A model generated the notes under the pieces. It did not search any database and was not told the DNA's origin. It saw only the letters and a list, made by a program, of their open reading frames with translations. From NCBI GenBank assembly GCA_963793025.1, contig CAWBYL010000002.1, positions 310,001-374,000 on the forward strand: a stretch of 64,000 bases of DNA. The letters run 5' to 3'. Shown here piece after piece: positions 49,937 through 58,320 of the stretch. Source of the DNA: CAWBYL01 sp963793025 (GTDB taxonomy: Bacteria; Actinomycetota; Acidimicrobiia; Acidimicrobiales; Acidimicrobilacustridaceae). Each line of letters starts with the position of its first letter. The stretch's first letter is position 1. Made by a program: the position numbers and the translations under genes.

Positions 49937-51394
49937 TCACCCGACCCGGCGGTCGGGCCCGAGCCCGGCCTGGTCGACGAACTCACCGGTGACCGGTTGG
50001 ACATTGCCGGCATCGCAGTCGAAGGTGCCGCCCTCGGTGGGGTCGGCCTGGACCCAGCTGGTCCCGTCCAGCTTGACGACGAGCGAGCACTCCGAGGGCA
50101 GGTTCGCCCCGACGTCGGCCGGACCGGAGAGCCCGCCTCCGTCCCAGGCGTCGGTGGTGGAGAGCTCCGCGAGCACGCACGACCGGGTCAACGTGCTCCC
50201 GCAGCTCTGTGCCGCCGTGGCCCACAGGAGGAACGCCGACGCGGCGTTGACCCCGAGGCCGCTGATGTCGCCCCCACTGTCCCCGACGATGGCCATGTAG
50301 TCCTGCATGGCCTGGGACTGCGAGGCGTACTCGAACGGCACGTTGTTGTACCGGACGTACACGTTGTCGGCCCACCCGTTGGTGTTCCAGGCGGCGAAGG
50401 GCGCCTCGTAGAAGTTGCCCTCCTGCAACCAGTCGGGGTGGTAGTCGAGCTGGTTGGCGGCCTCGAGGAAGTTCTCGAGGGACGGGTTCGCCGTCCCGAT
50501 GAAGCTCACGGCCTCGGCGCCACAGTCCTTGAGCCGCTGCACGAAGGGCTTCCAGTCGGCCTCTCCCGAGATGTTGTAGGTCTGGTCGCAGTCGAGGAAG
50601 GTGACCCCGACCTTCGGCCAGGCCGACTTCTGCTTGGCCAGAGTGTCGGTCGAGGCGGCCAGGTTGGCCGAGACGGCGGCGACCTTGGAAGCCCTCTCGG
50701 GGTACGTCTTGGCGTACCAGGCGGCCAGGGTCGTCTGGGTGTAGTCGATGGGGTTCGGCTCGGGCTGATAGGTGAGGGTTCCGTTGGCGAAGGCAGGGCT
50801 GGTGCCGTACGCCGGCACGGCCGGGAGTCCACAACCCAGTCGGGCTTCCTCCTGGCCGGTGTCGAACACGAAGCCCTCGCCGACGAGCATGAAGGTCTCG
50901 GCCTCGCACGCCGCGGTGATGACGTTCACCACCTCGGTGATCTTGGCGTCGTAGTAGGTGCCCACGACCTGGCGCCCGTTGATCCCGCCCTGGTCGTTGC
51001 ACCAGCCGATGAGGGCTTCGACGGCGTCGCTCATCTCGTGGCCGGCGCCGGGCAGGCCCACGTAGCCGGCGTCGTCGCCGTAGCCGATGGTGATGTCGGT
51101 GTCGGTCACGCCGCGATCGGTGGCCCCGGACGCCTCACCCGGTCCGCACGGCGACGACAGGGTGCCGAAGGTCGAACCGCTCGGCCCCGTTTCCGTGGTG
51201 GTGTCGCTCTGCGGTTCGGCGTCGCTGCGCCCGCTGCTGCACCCCGAGGCGACGCTCAGGAGCGCCAGTACGGCGACCGTCGCGCTGGCCGTGAGCCGGA
51301 TCGGCCCCCGTCGGCTTCCGGTGCGTCGCCGTGGTGATCCGGTCCCGCCGGTGCCCGCGACGTCGGTGCGCGACGCGCGCTTCCAGTCCCCCAT
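49937..51394 (-). CDS. Substrate-binding lipoprotein of a branched-chain-type ABC transporter
   Basis: The 485-residue protein has a long basic N-terminus, a hydrophobic segment (ASATVAVLALLSV) and a lipobox ending A-S-G-C, so it is a secreted lipoprotein. The mature part is periplasmic-binding-protein type I (LivJ-like): I-T-I-G-Y-G-D-D-A-G, QGGINGRQVVGTYYDAKITE, and S-L-E-N-F-L-E-A-A-N. No permease or ATPase genes are nearby, so it is an orphan here. It probably captures a hydrophobic substrate of the local catabolic genes. Near 51375 an alternative start is unlikely. Confidence 0.87.
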   Translation of the reverse strand: MGDWKRASRTDVAGTGGTGSPRRRTGSRRGPIRLTASATVAVLALLSVASGCSSGRSDAEPQSDTTTETGPSGSTFGTLSSPCGPGEASGATDRGVTDTDITIGYGDDAGYVGLPGAGHEMSDAVEALIGWCNDQGGINGRQVVGTYYDAKITEVVNVITAACEAETFMLVGEGFVFDTGQEEARLGCGLPAVPAYGTSPAFANGTLTYQPEPNPIDYTQTTLAAWYAKTYPERASKVAAVSANLAASTDTLAKQKSAWPKVGVTFLDCDQTYNISGEADWKPFVQRLKDCGAEAVSFIGTANPSLENFLEAANQLDYHPDWLQEGNFYEAPFAAWNTNGWADNVYVRYNNVPFEYASQSQAMQDYMAIVGDSGGDISGLGVNAASAFLLWATAAQSCGSTLTRSCVLAELSTTDAWDGGGLSGPADVGANLPSECSLVVKLDGTSWVQADPTEGGTFDCDAGNVQPVTGEFVDQAGLGPDRRVG

Positions 51395-51441
51395 GTGACG
51401 TGCTCACTTTCCGGCGCCCCCGGCACCAATTGTGTAGAATG

Positions 51442-51455
51442 TACGCAATAAGCAA
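51442..51455. promoter_or_regulatory. Candidate TetR site, copy 1 (TACGCAATAAGCAA)
   Basis: The intergenic region before the tetR gene (51549) holds TACGCAATAAGCAA in an unusually A/T-rich patch (51420-51470). A near-identical word in inverted orientation occurs on the other side of the tetR gene (52246-52258). A shared site on both sides suggests one regulator controlling the solute-binding lipoprotein, itself and the downstream SDR/amidohydrolase genes. Confidence 0.45.
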
Positions 51456-51474
51456 CGCAAATACAAGGAGCCGC

Positions 51475-51552
51475 ATGTCGCCTGCACTGGCTGTGTCGGT
51501 CGGACCTCGGGTCAGGAGCGCGTCCGGCCCCGGCGGTAGGGTTCGGACATGA
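51475..51552 (+). CDS. Possible 25-residue leader peptide upstream of tetR
   Basis: An ATG at 51475 has a good ribosome site (AAGGAG at 51464-51469). It encodes MSPALAVSVGPRVRSASGPG then GRVRT before a TGA at 51550-51552, overlapping the tetR ATG at 51549 (ATGA). Because tetR is in another frame, this would couple tetR translation to the leader. It could also be chance in GC-rich DNA. No known leader type is matched. Confidence 0.3.
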   Translation: MSPALAVSVGPRVRSASGPGGRVRT

Positions 51553-52232
51553 CCGCCCCACAGGCCGGCGCGGGCGCCACCGGGAAGCGGCGGGGCCGCA
51601 AGCCGAGAGCCAGCCAGGGCGAGATCGTGCAGGCCTCGATCGACCTCCTCGAGCGCGAGCCCCTCGAGCCGCTCACCATCGCCCGCGTGGCCGAGGCAGC
51701 GGGGCTCGCCCCGATGACCCTCTACCGGTACTTCGACGATCGCGACGCCCTCATGGTCGCCATCATGCGGGCCGTGCGCGCCGCCCGGGAGCCCATCGCC
51801 GTCGCCGAGGACGGCTCCTGGCAGGACCAGGTCCGCTCGTGGATGTTCAGCGTGCGCAACCAGGTCGGGCGCTATCCGCAGCTGTTGCAGTTCACGGCCG
51901 CGGGGGGCCACCAGGCGTGGCTGCTCGACGGTGCCGAGCTGGTGGGCATCCTCGAGCCGCTCGGGTCGTGGGACGACGACGACCTGTCCCGGGCCACCTA
52001 CTGGGTGGCCGGCAACACGTTGGCCCACGCCATGTTGGAGGCCACGCGCCCCGCCGAATCCCAGACCGGCGCCATGTACGCCGAACTGGCCCATCTGCCC
52101 CAGGATGCCGCCGACCGCATGGCCCGGGTCATCCCTGGTCTGGTCCGGCTGCACGACCAGTCCTTCGCGCTCGTCGTCGATCGCACGCTCGTCGCCCTCG
52201 AGACCATGGTGCCCGAGCCCGGCAACTCCTGA
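51549..52232 (+). CDS. TetR-family regulator
   Basis: The 227-residue protein has a basic start (GKRRGRKPRASQ), a TetR DNA-binding helix set (I-V-Q-A-S-I-D-L-L, V-A-E-A-A-G-L-A-P-M-T-L-Y-R-Y-F-D-D-R-D-A-L), and a ligand domain of alpha helices. The ATG overlaps the stop of a possible leader ORF. It lies between the solute-binding lipoprotein and the SDR/amidohydrolase pair, with repeat motifs on both sides. Ligand unknown, presumably a catabolic substrate. Confidence 0.88.
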   Translation: MTAPQAGAGATGKRRGRKPRASQGEIVQASIDLLEREPLEPLTIARVAEAAGLAPMTLYRYFDDRDALMVAIMRAVRAAREPIAVAEDGSWQDQVRSWMFSVRNQVGRYPQLLQFTAAGGHQAWLLDGAELVGILEPLGSWDDDDLSRATYWVAGNTLAHAMLEATRPAESQTGAMYAELAHLPQDAADRMARVIPGLVRLHDQSFALVVDRTLVALETMVPEPGNS

Positions 52233-52245
52233 AGCCAGCCGAGTA

Positions 52246-52268
52246 TTGCTTTTGCGTATTGCATACGC
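52246..52268. promoter_or_regulatory. Candidate TetR sites: inverted copy of TACGCAAAAGCAA and a GCGTAT-TGC-ATACGC palindrome
   Basis: Directly downstream of tetR, and 45 bases before the SDR TTG start, TTGCTTTTGCGTA (52246-52258) is the inverse of the word near 51442. It overlaps a perfect 15-base palindrome GCGTATTGCATACGC (52254-52268). The sequence is A/T-rich for this genome. It is a strong candidate for an operator of the SDR-amidohydrolase operon. Confidence 0.55.
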
Positions 52269-52312
52269 GAATGTGATCGGGGCGGCGCCGGCCGCAGGAT
52301 CGGGGGAGTCAG

Positions 52313-53224
52313 TTGTCGAAGCCATTGGACGGCCAGGTTGCGCTCGTCACCGGGGCCAGCAAGAACATCGGCAAGGGCATCGCCCTCGAGGTGGGGGCCC
52401 AGGGCGCCGTCACCTACGTGACGGCGCGGTCTCTCGGGGATGTCCCCGGCCAGCTGGCCAGCCTCGAGCGCACCGTCGCCGAGATCGAGGCGGCGGGCGG
52501 ACGTGCCGTGCCCGTGGCGTGCGACCACACCGACGACGAGCAGGTCCGCGAGGTGTTCCGCCGCATCGCCGCCGAGCAGGGCCGCCTCGATCTGGTCGTG
52601 AACGTGGCCTCCCCCGAGTTCGGGGCGATGGTCGGGGTTCCCTTCTGGGAGATCCCCTTCGACGAGATCACCCGCTGCCTCGAGGTGGGGCCACGGTCCG
52701 ACTACGTGGTGACCGCGCTGGCCGCCCCGATGATGATCGCCCAGGGCTCCGGACTGGTCGTCAACATCTCCTCCCACGGGGCGGTGAGCTACCTGCTCTC
52801 GGTGCCCTACGGGGTGGGCAAGGCGGCGATCGACAAGGTCACCGCCGACACCGCGCTCGAGTTGAAGCCCCACGGGGTGTCCGTCGTGTCGCTGTGGCCC
52901 GGCCTCGTCCTCACCGAGGGTCTGTTGGCCAACACCGTCGTCGACGCCGACGGCAAGCGGACGCTGCACGGCCTCGACATCTCCTTCGGCGAGTCGCCCA
53001 AGTTCAACGGCAAGGGCGTCGTCGCCCTCGCCTCGGACCCCGACATCCTCGAGCGCACCGGTGGGTCGTACTTCACCGGCGCCCTCGCCCGCGACTACGG
53101 CTTCACCGAGGACGACGGCTCGCTGCCCCCGCTGACCGAGCACGGACTCATGACGCTCATGGACGACGCCGACATCCCCGACTACTGGCGGGGCGTGAAC
53201 CGCTTCACCGAGACCACCGCGTGA
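52313..53224 (+). CDS. Short-chain dehydrogenase (DHRS1-like)
   Basis: The 303-residue SDR uses a TTG start at 52313. It has T-G-A-S-K-N-I-G-K, a missing first residue of the classical NNAG motif (VVNVASPEFG), Ser in VNISSHGA, and P-Y-G-V-G-K-A-A (Tyr-Lys). A C-terminal extension of about 45 residues past the SDR core (SYFTGALARDYGFTEDDG) is like DHRS1-type proteins. It lies just downstream of tetR operators and 69 bases before the amidohydrolase, probably in the same transcription unit. Confidence 0.85.
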   Translation: MSKPLDGQVALVTGASKNIGKGIALEVGAQGAVTYVTARSLGDVPGQLASLERTVAEIEAAGGRAVPVACDHTDDEQVREVFRRIAAEQGRLDLVVNVASPEFGAMVGVPFWEIPFDEITRCLEVGPRSDYVVTALAAPMMIAQGSGLVVNISSHGAVSYLLSVPYGVGKAAIDKVTADTALELKPHGVSVVSLWPGLVLTEGLLANTVVDADGKRTLHGLDISFGESPKFNGKGVVALASDPDILERTGGSYFTGALARDYGFTEDDGSLPPLTEHGLMTLMDDADIPDYWRGVNRFTETTA

Positions 53225-53293
53225 TCGTCGCCTGATCCCAGCGGTACGACCACCATCCGGTGGCCGACGTTCGAAGAGCCCAGGGGGAACACG

Positions 53294-54601
53294 ATGGATG
53301 AACGACTGATGCTGGTGTCCGCCGACGGGCACGCCGGTCCGCCGGTCGCCGAGTACCGGCCCTACGTGGAGAGCTCGCTGCGCGACGAGTTCGACGACTT
53401 CGTGGTCGCTCGCGAGGAGTGGCGGCGCGAGCGCAACCGCACGACCGGGCTGGCCGACGACGACGAGCTCGTGCACGCTCTGTTCGGTCCCGAGATGGTC
53501 GACATCTACCTGGGCCAGGAGGCGGTGAGGACCGGCGGGTGCTCGGGGGTGTGGGACTCCGAGCGTCGCAACCTCGAGCTCGAGGGCGAGGGCATCGTGG
53601 CCGAGGTCCTCTTCCCCGACTTCCAGAACAGCAACGAGCCCCCATGGGGAGCGGCTTTCCCCTATCCCGACACCGACGCCCGCCTCCGCCTGGCCGGGGC
53701 CCGGATCTTCAACCGATGGTTGGCCGACTTCTGTTCCCGGCTCCCGGGCCGACGAGCCGGCGTGGCCATCGTGCAACCCCACGACATCGACGTCGCGGTG
53801 GCCGAGATGCGCTGGGCCAAGGACGCCGGGCTGGCCAGCGTCATGCTCCCCACGGGCGACAGCGAGCTGCCCTCGTACCACGACCGCTACTACGACCCCC
53901 TCTGGGCGGCCGCCGTCGACCTCGACATCCCGGTCACCTACCACTCGGGGGGCGTGCCGTGGATGGGCTACGGGTCACACGCCATGTGGGTGACCAAGTT
54001 CGAGCTCATGTGGTGGGGTCGGCGGCCGCTGCACCAACTCGTCTTCGGTGGCGTGTTCGAACGCTTCCCCGACCTGCGGGTGGCGTTCACCGAGCTCGGC
54101 GCGGACTGGATCCCGTCGATGCTGGAGCGGCTCGACGAGCAGTATCAGTCGCCCTTCGAGCGGGGCATCACCGACATCCTCACCAAGTCGCCGACCGAGT
54201 ACTGGCACTCGAACTGCTACGTCGGGGCTTCGTTCATGAGCCGGGCCGAGTGCGAGATCCGCGACGGTCTCGGGGTGGACCGGATGATGTGGGGCGCCGA
54301 CTACCCCCACATCGAAGGGACCTGGCCGTACTCGCTCGTGGCCCTCAAGGACGCGGTCAACGGCTGCACCGCCGAGGAGGTGCGCATGATCGTGGGAGAG
54401 ACGGCGGCCGCGGTCTACCACTTCGACGTGGGCCTGCTGCGTCCCATCGCCGATCGGGTCGGCCCGCGGGTGGACGAGGTGGTGAGTCCCCGCACCCCGC
54501 CGCCGGCCACCTATCCCGAGGTCGACTACGCCCTCGGGAAGGTGAGCGGCAAGGAGACGGGACGTCGGTTGATGTCGACCATGCTCGGAGGCGGGAGCTG
54601 A
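53294..54601 (+). CDS. Amidohydrolase-2 (ACMSD-like) family protein
   Basis: The 435-residue metal-dependent hydrolase/decarboxylase has L-V-S-A-D-G-H-A-G-P-P at the start (metal motif), FPDFQNSNEPPWG, P-V-T-Y-H-S-G-G-V-P, F-P-D-L-R-V-A-F-T-E-L-G-A-D-W, and M-M-W-G-A-D-Y-P-H-I-E-G-T-W (second metal His/Asp). The family includes decarboxylases and amidohydrolases of ring-cleavage pathways. The exact reaction is not clear. It follows the SDR and precedes two convergent SDR genes. Confidence 0.87.
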   Translation: MDERLMLVSADGHAGPPVAEYRPYVESSLRDEFDDFVVAREEWRRERNRTTGLADDDELVHALFGPEMVDIYLGQEAVRTGGCSGVWDSERRNLELEGEGIVAEVLFPDFQNSNEPPWGAAFPYPDTDARLRLAGARIFNRWLADFCSRLPGRRAGVAIVQPHDIDVAVAEMRWAKDAGLASVMLPTGDSELPSYHDRYYDPLWAAAVDLDIPVTYHSGGVPWMGYGSHAMWVTKFELMWWGRRPLHQLVFGGVFERFPDLRVAFTELGADWIPSMLERLDEQYQSPFERGITDILTKSPTEYWHSNCYVGASFMSRAECEIRDGLGVDRMMWGADYPHIEGTWPYSLVALKDAVNGCTAEEVRMIVGETAAAVYHFDVGLLRPIADRVGPRVDEVVSPRTPPPATYPEVDYALGKVSGKETGRRLMSTMLGGGS

Positions 54602-54660
54602 GGTCCCGGCGGTGATCGACCCGACGGTCCGGGCGGCGCCGGCCGTCGCCCCCGACCCTG

Positions 54661-55473
54661 TCAGCCCATCTCCTCCAGGGTGTCGGGCAGGTCCATGCGC
54701 CACGGGACGCCGTTGACGTGGGTGCCGCCACCGACCATCAGGGTGTTGCCGTTGACGTAGGCGGCCAGATCGCTGGCCAGGAGCACAGCGGCACCACCGA
54801 TGTCCTCCTCGGGGTCGCCGAAGCGCCGCATCGGGTTGGCCTCGACCATGGTGGCGAACATCTCCGGGTTCTCGGCCTCCATGCGCTTCGAGGCCTCGGT
54901 GGCGGCACCGGGGCAGATCACGTTGGCCCGGATGTTGTGGCGACCCCACTCGACGGCCGCCGTACGGGTGAGGGTGCGCAGCGCCTCCTTCGACGCGTTG
55001 TACTCCGCGGTGTACATGTGGGCGTTGACGCCGTTGAGCGAACAGATGTTGATGAACGACCCCCCACCCTGTTCCTTCATGTGAGGGAAGGCGGCCTGCA
55101 TGGTCCAGAGGGCGGCGACGGTGTTCAGGTCGAAGTCGCGGCGCATGTCCTCGGCCAGCTTCCACTCGAGGCGCAGGCGCTTGCCGGCCCGTCCGGTGTA
55201 GGCGTTGTTCACGACCACGTCGACTCGGCCGAAGGCCTCGACCGCGGCGGTGACGCAGCCGCGGGCCTGGTCCTCGTCGGTGACGTCGGTGGCGACGAAC
55301 AGGCCCTCGGTGCCGAGCTCGTCGATCTCGGCGGCCACCGCGGGACCGGTCGCCCGGTCGAACTCGGCGATCACGATCCGGGCGCCCTCGCGGGCCATGC
55401 GCCGAGCGATGCCTCGTCCGATGCCCTGACCTGCCCCGGTGATGACGGCCACACGACCGTCGAGGAGTCCCAT
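54661..55473 (-). CDS. Short-chain dehydrogenase
   Basis: The 270-residue SDR has T-G-A-G-Q-G-I-G-R, V-V-N-N-A-Y-T-G (altered NNAG), Ser in NICSLNG, E-Y-N-A-S-K-E-A-L (Tyr-Lys) and I-R-A-N-V-I-C-P-G. The strand 2 Glu/Asp (VIAEFDRAT) favours NAD. The C-terminus ends THVNGVPWRMDLPDTLEEMG, a longer tail than usual. It is one of two SDR genes on the minus strand here (the other at 55619), separated by 145 bases with no clear feature. Confidence 0.88.
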   Translation of the reverse strand: MGLLDGRVAVITGAGQGIGRGIARRMAREGARIVIAEFDRATGPAVAAEIDELGTEGLFVATDVTDEDQARGCVTAAVEAFGRVDVVVNNAYTGRAGKRLRLEWKLAEDMRRDFDLNTVAALWTMQAAFPHMKEQGGGSFINICSLNGVNAHMYTAEYNASKEALRTLTRTAAVEWGRHNIRANVICPGAATEASKRMEAENPEMFATMVEANPMRRFGDPEEDIGGAAVLLASDLAAYVNGNTLMVGGGTHVNGVPWRMDLPDTLEEMG

Positions 55474-55618
55474 CTAGACCGCCACGACGGGCGTCGGGCG
55501 GCGAGGCGAGGGGTTCAGGAGGGTGGGGACGGGTTGCTCGTGCATCCCGCTCTTGTACCAGGGGTGGCTCGACCGCGCCTCACATCCTCGTGCTCGCCGG
55601 GCTGACGCCCGGGCCCCG

Positions 55619-56392
55619 CTACCGGGCGACGGCGTACCCGCCGTCGGCGACGAGGAGCTGGCCGGTCACGTAGCTGGCGGCGTCGGACACGAGGAACAGG
55701 GCCGGTCCCACCATCTCGCGGGCGTCGGCGATGCGCTTCTGGAAGCTGATCTGGCTCATGCGGGCCACCGCCTCCGGGCCGTTGTTGCGCACCATGTCGG
55801 TGTCGACGGTGCCGGGGGCCAGGGCGTTCACCCGGATCCCGTCGGGCGCCCACTCGGCGGCCATGTTGCGGGTGAAGGCGAGGAGGGCGGCCTTGGCCCC
55901 GGCGTACATGGACGTCCCGGGTGCGTGGGTGATGGCCCCGACCGAGATCACGTTGACGAGGGCGGCGTGGGCGCTGGCGCGCAGGTGCGGATACGCCGCC
56001 TTGGCGAGGAACACCGGGCCCTGGAGGTTGACGGAGTACGACTTCTCCCAGGCCTGCTCGGTCAGGTCGGCCACCGGCATCTGCAGGCCGTTGGCCGCGT
56101 TGTTGACCACGATGTCGAGACCGCCGAACCGGTCGACCGTGGCATCGACCAGGGACGCGATGGCGTCGAGGTCCCCCATGTGGGTCGGGACGCCGAGGGC
56201 CTGGCCGCCCGCCGCGACGAGGGCCGCCTCGGTCTCGGCGCACGCCTCGGGCTTCCGCGACGCCACCACCACGTTGGCGCCGGCGGCGACGAAGCCCTCG
56301 GCCACGGCTCGTCCGATGCCGCGCGTTCCGCCGGTGACGATGGCGGTGCGACCGGTGAGGTCGAGTAGCCCGTTGATGTCGTCGCGGTTCAC
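55619..56392 (-). CDS. Short-chain dehydrogenase
   Basis: The 257-residue SDR has T-G-G-T-R-G-I-G-R, V-V-N-N-A-A-N-G, Ser in NVISVGAI, M-Y-A-G-A-K-A-A (Tyr-Lys) and I-R-V-N-A-L-A-P-G. The GTG at 56392 is preferred because AGGAG lies just upstream; an in-frame ATG at 56431 is the alternative. The tail is AREMVGPALFLVSDAAS then YVTGQLLVADGGYAV. It is similar in type to the neighbouring SDR but not to a single known enzyme. Confidence 0.88.
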   Translation of the reverse strand: MNRDDINGLLDLTGRTAIVTGGTRGIGRAVAEGFVAAGANVVVASRKPEACAETEAALVAAGGQALGVPTHMGDLDAIASLVDATVDRFGGLDIVVNNAANGLQMPVADLTEQAWEKSYSVNLQGPVFLAKAAYPHLRASAHAALVNVISVGAITHAPGTSMYAGAKAALLAFTRNMAAEWAPDGIRVNALAPGTVDTDMVRNNGPEAVARMSQISFQKRIADAREMVGPALFLVSDAASYVTGQLLVADGGYAVAR

Positions 56393-56569
56393 GCCCTGCT
56401 CCTGTCGGTGGTGCGGACGGGCGCCAGACATGTCGTCGGTGCGGTCGTCCCCTCGATGGCGGCCCTCGGTCGGTCCGCCCCGCCGATCGTAGGGGGCGGG
56501 CGGGGGCCGTCTGACCGCTGTGGCCGCGTAACATGCGACCCTCATCGCCGAACCAGGGGGCCACCACCG

Positions 56570-56857
56570 ATGATCCGAGTCAGCGTCTTCTACCCGACCA
56601 CCGAAGGGGCGACCTTCGACCACGACTACTACGCCAACAGCCACGTTCCGCTGGCCGTGAAGACGTGGGGCCTCGAGGGGGCCGACATCGACAAGGGCGT
56701 GAGCGGTCCCTACGAGGCCGCCGTGCACTTCACCTTCGAGTCGATGGACGCCATGGCCGCGGCCATGGGCGCTCCGGGTACGGCCGACGTGATGGCCGAC
56801 GTGGCCAACTACACGACCATCACCCCGGTCATGCAGACCAGCGAGATCGTCGGCTGA
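56570..56857 (+). CDS. EthD-family protein
   Basis: The 95-residue protein has R-V-S-V-F-Y-P-T, T-F-D-H-D-Y-Y-A-N-S-H-V-P-L-A, and the late VANYTTITPVMQTSEIV, matching EthD-type dimeric alpha-beta barrels. EthD itself helps ethyl tert-butyl ether degradation by P450; the biochemical role of such proteins is not settled. The ATG at 56570 is preferred. It is convergent with the DUF2269 gene. Confidence 0.88.
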   Translation: MIRVSVFYPTTEGATFDHDYYANSHVPLAVKTWGLEGADIDKGVSGPYEAAVHFTFESMDAMAAAMGAPGTADVMADVANYTTITPVMQTSEIVG

Positions 56858-56894
56858 CGAACAGCCCGGGCGAGCCGACCTGGGCCCGAACGGC

Positions 56895-57395
56895 TCAGGT
56901 CGGCTTCCAGACCATCAACACGATGATCACCACGAGGGCCAGGTCGAGGAGCATCGAGAGTCCGCCGACCTGAGCGCCCAGCGCGCCCATCACACCGACC
57001 CGCGGGTCCTCGGCGCCCGACGGCGGCGTGGTGACCAGCTCGCGTTGGGTGGCGAGCAGACGTTTCACTCGGGGGACGAGCAGACCGTGGGACACCCCCA
57101 GCGCGACGATGAAGATCACCAGTGACAGCCAGACCCACAGATCGCTCATCGACCACGCCTCGTCGCTCAGCCCGACGGCCGCCAGCCCGAAGATCGGCGT
57201 GAGGTACACGAAGATCTCGGCGACCTTCAGGGACACGAAGGTGTTGGTCTCCATGACGGCGAGCGCCTGATCGGGTGGGAGCTTCGCGGCCCGGGTGGCG
57301 TAGACGCCGTTGAGCACCACGCCCCCGAAGCCCACGATCACGCAGACGATGTGGATCACCACGATGGTGATGTAGCCGGCTGAGCCGATTCCCAT
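56895..57395 (-). CDS. DUF2269-like membrane protein
   Basis: The 166-residue protein has four hydrophobic helices: ITIVVIHIVCVIVGFGGVVL, VAEIFVYLTPIFGLAAVGL, WVWLSLVIFIVALGVSHGLL, and LLDLALVVIIVLMVW. The loop HGLLVPRVKRLLATQREL is cytoplasmic-looking. This pattern fits DUF2269, a small family of integral membrane proteins with no known function. The ATG at 57395 follows GGGAGG. No gene on the same strand continues the operon. Confidence 0.78.
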   Translation of the reverse strand: MGIGSAGYITIVVIHIVCVIVGFGGVVLNGVYATRAAKLPPDQALAVMETNTFVSLKVAEIFVYLTPIFGLAAVGLSDEAWSMSDLWVWLSLVIFIVALGVSHGLLVPRVKRLLATQRELVTTPPSGAEDPRVGVMGALGAQVGGLSMLLDLALVVIIVLMVWKPT

Positions 57396-57536
57396 GCTGC
57401 CTCCCCGGTCCGCTGGGCCGTGATCGTAGGCACGGGACCGCGAGCCGCGAGACCATGAGTCGACGAACAGGACGGGTTTGGTGGTCGTCACCAGGACACG
57501 AGTCGACTCCGGCCCGGTTCGGGCATGATCTGACCC

Positions 57537-58256
57537 ATGGCCACCACCAGCACCGAGACCATCGTCGTCGACACACCCGATGGGCCGATGGACGTCTTCG
57601 TCGCCACCCCGGAGGTCGAGCCGCGTGGCGGCGTGGTGGTGATCCAGGAGGCATTCGGCCTCACCGACCACATCCTCCGGGTCACCGAGTCCCTCGCCGC
57701 CGAGGGCTGGTTGGCGGTGGCGCCGGCGCTGTTCCATCGGTCCGAACAGCAGATCTTCGGCTACGGGGACTACGACCAGCTCGGCCCGGTGATCATGCAG
57801 CTCACCGGTGAGGGGGTCGCGTCCGACGTGGATCTGGCTCTGGCCGAGCTCACGCGGCGCGGCGTGCCCGTCGCGCGCCAGGGCATCGTGGGCTTCTGCA
57901 TGGGCGGATCGGTCACCCTCGCCACCGCCGCCCGGCTCGCCCTCGGGGCGGCGGTGACCTTCTACGGCGGCGGGCTGGCGGAGGGCCGGTTCGGCCTCCC
58001 CTCCGGGATCGAGGCCGCCGGCGCCCTGGCCACGCCCTGGCTCGGCCTCTACGGCGACCTGGACACGGGCATCCCCGTCGACGACGTGGAGAGGGTTCGT
58101 GGGGCGGCGGCGGGATCGGGCGTCGAGACCGAGGTGGTGCGCTACCCCGATGCGGAGCACGGCTTCAACTGCGACGACCGCCCCTCGTTCAACGCCGAGG
58201 CGTCCTCCGACGCCTGGGCCCGCACCCTCGCCTTCTTCGGCGAGCACCTGGTCTGA
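57537..58256 (+). CDS. Dienelactone hydrolase family protein
   Basis: The 239-residue alpha/beta hydrolase has G-G-V-V-V-I-Q-E-A-F-G-L (the oxyanion part), G-I-V-G-F-C-M-G-G-S (nucleophile Cys, as in dienelactone hydrolase), the acid Asp in LYGDLDTGIPVDDV, and the His in A-E-H-G-F. It hydrolyses dienelactones or related cyclic esters, and can be in aromatic or ring-cleavage pathways. Start at 57537. A membrane protein gene is divergent. Confidence 0.92.
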   Translation: MATTSTETIVVDTPDGPMDVFVATPEVEPRGGVVVIQEAFGLTDHILRVTESLAAEGWLAVAPALFHRSEQQIFGYGDYDQLGPVIMQLTGEGVASDVDLALAELTRRGVPVARQGIVGFCMGGSVTLATAARLALGAAVTFYGGGLAEGRFGLPSGIEAAGALATPWLGLYGDLDTGIPVDDVERVRGAAAGSGVETEVVRYPDAEHGFNCDDRPSFNAEASSDAWARTLAFFGEHLV

Positions 58257-58320
58257 CCGGACCCGCCATGACCGGTGCGAGGCGAACCGGATCCGTCTCG
58301 GGCTCGGCTGACGCGGGTAC

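Noticed and set aside
55474..55618. Minus-strand frame reading HPWYKSGMHEQPVPTLLN and stopping just before the SDR gene
   Set aside because: The upstream frame has no start and no conserved segment; too little to call a gene or remnant.
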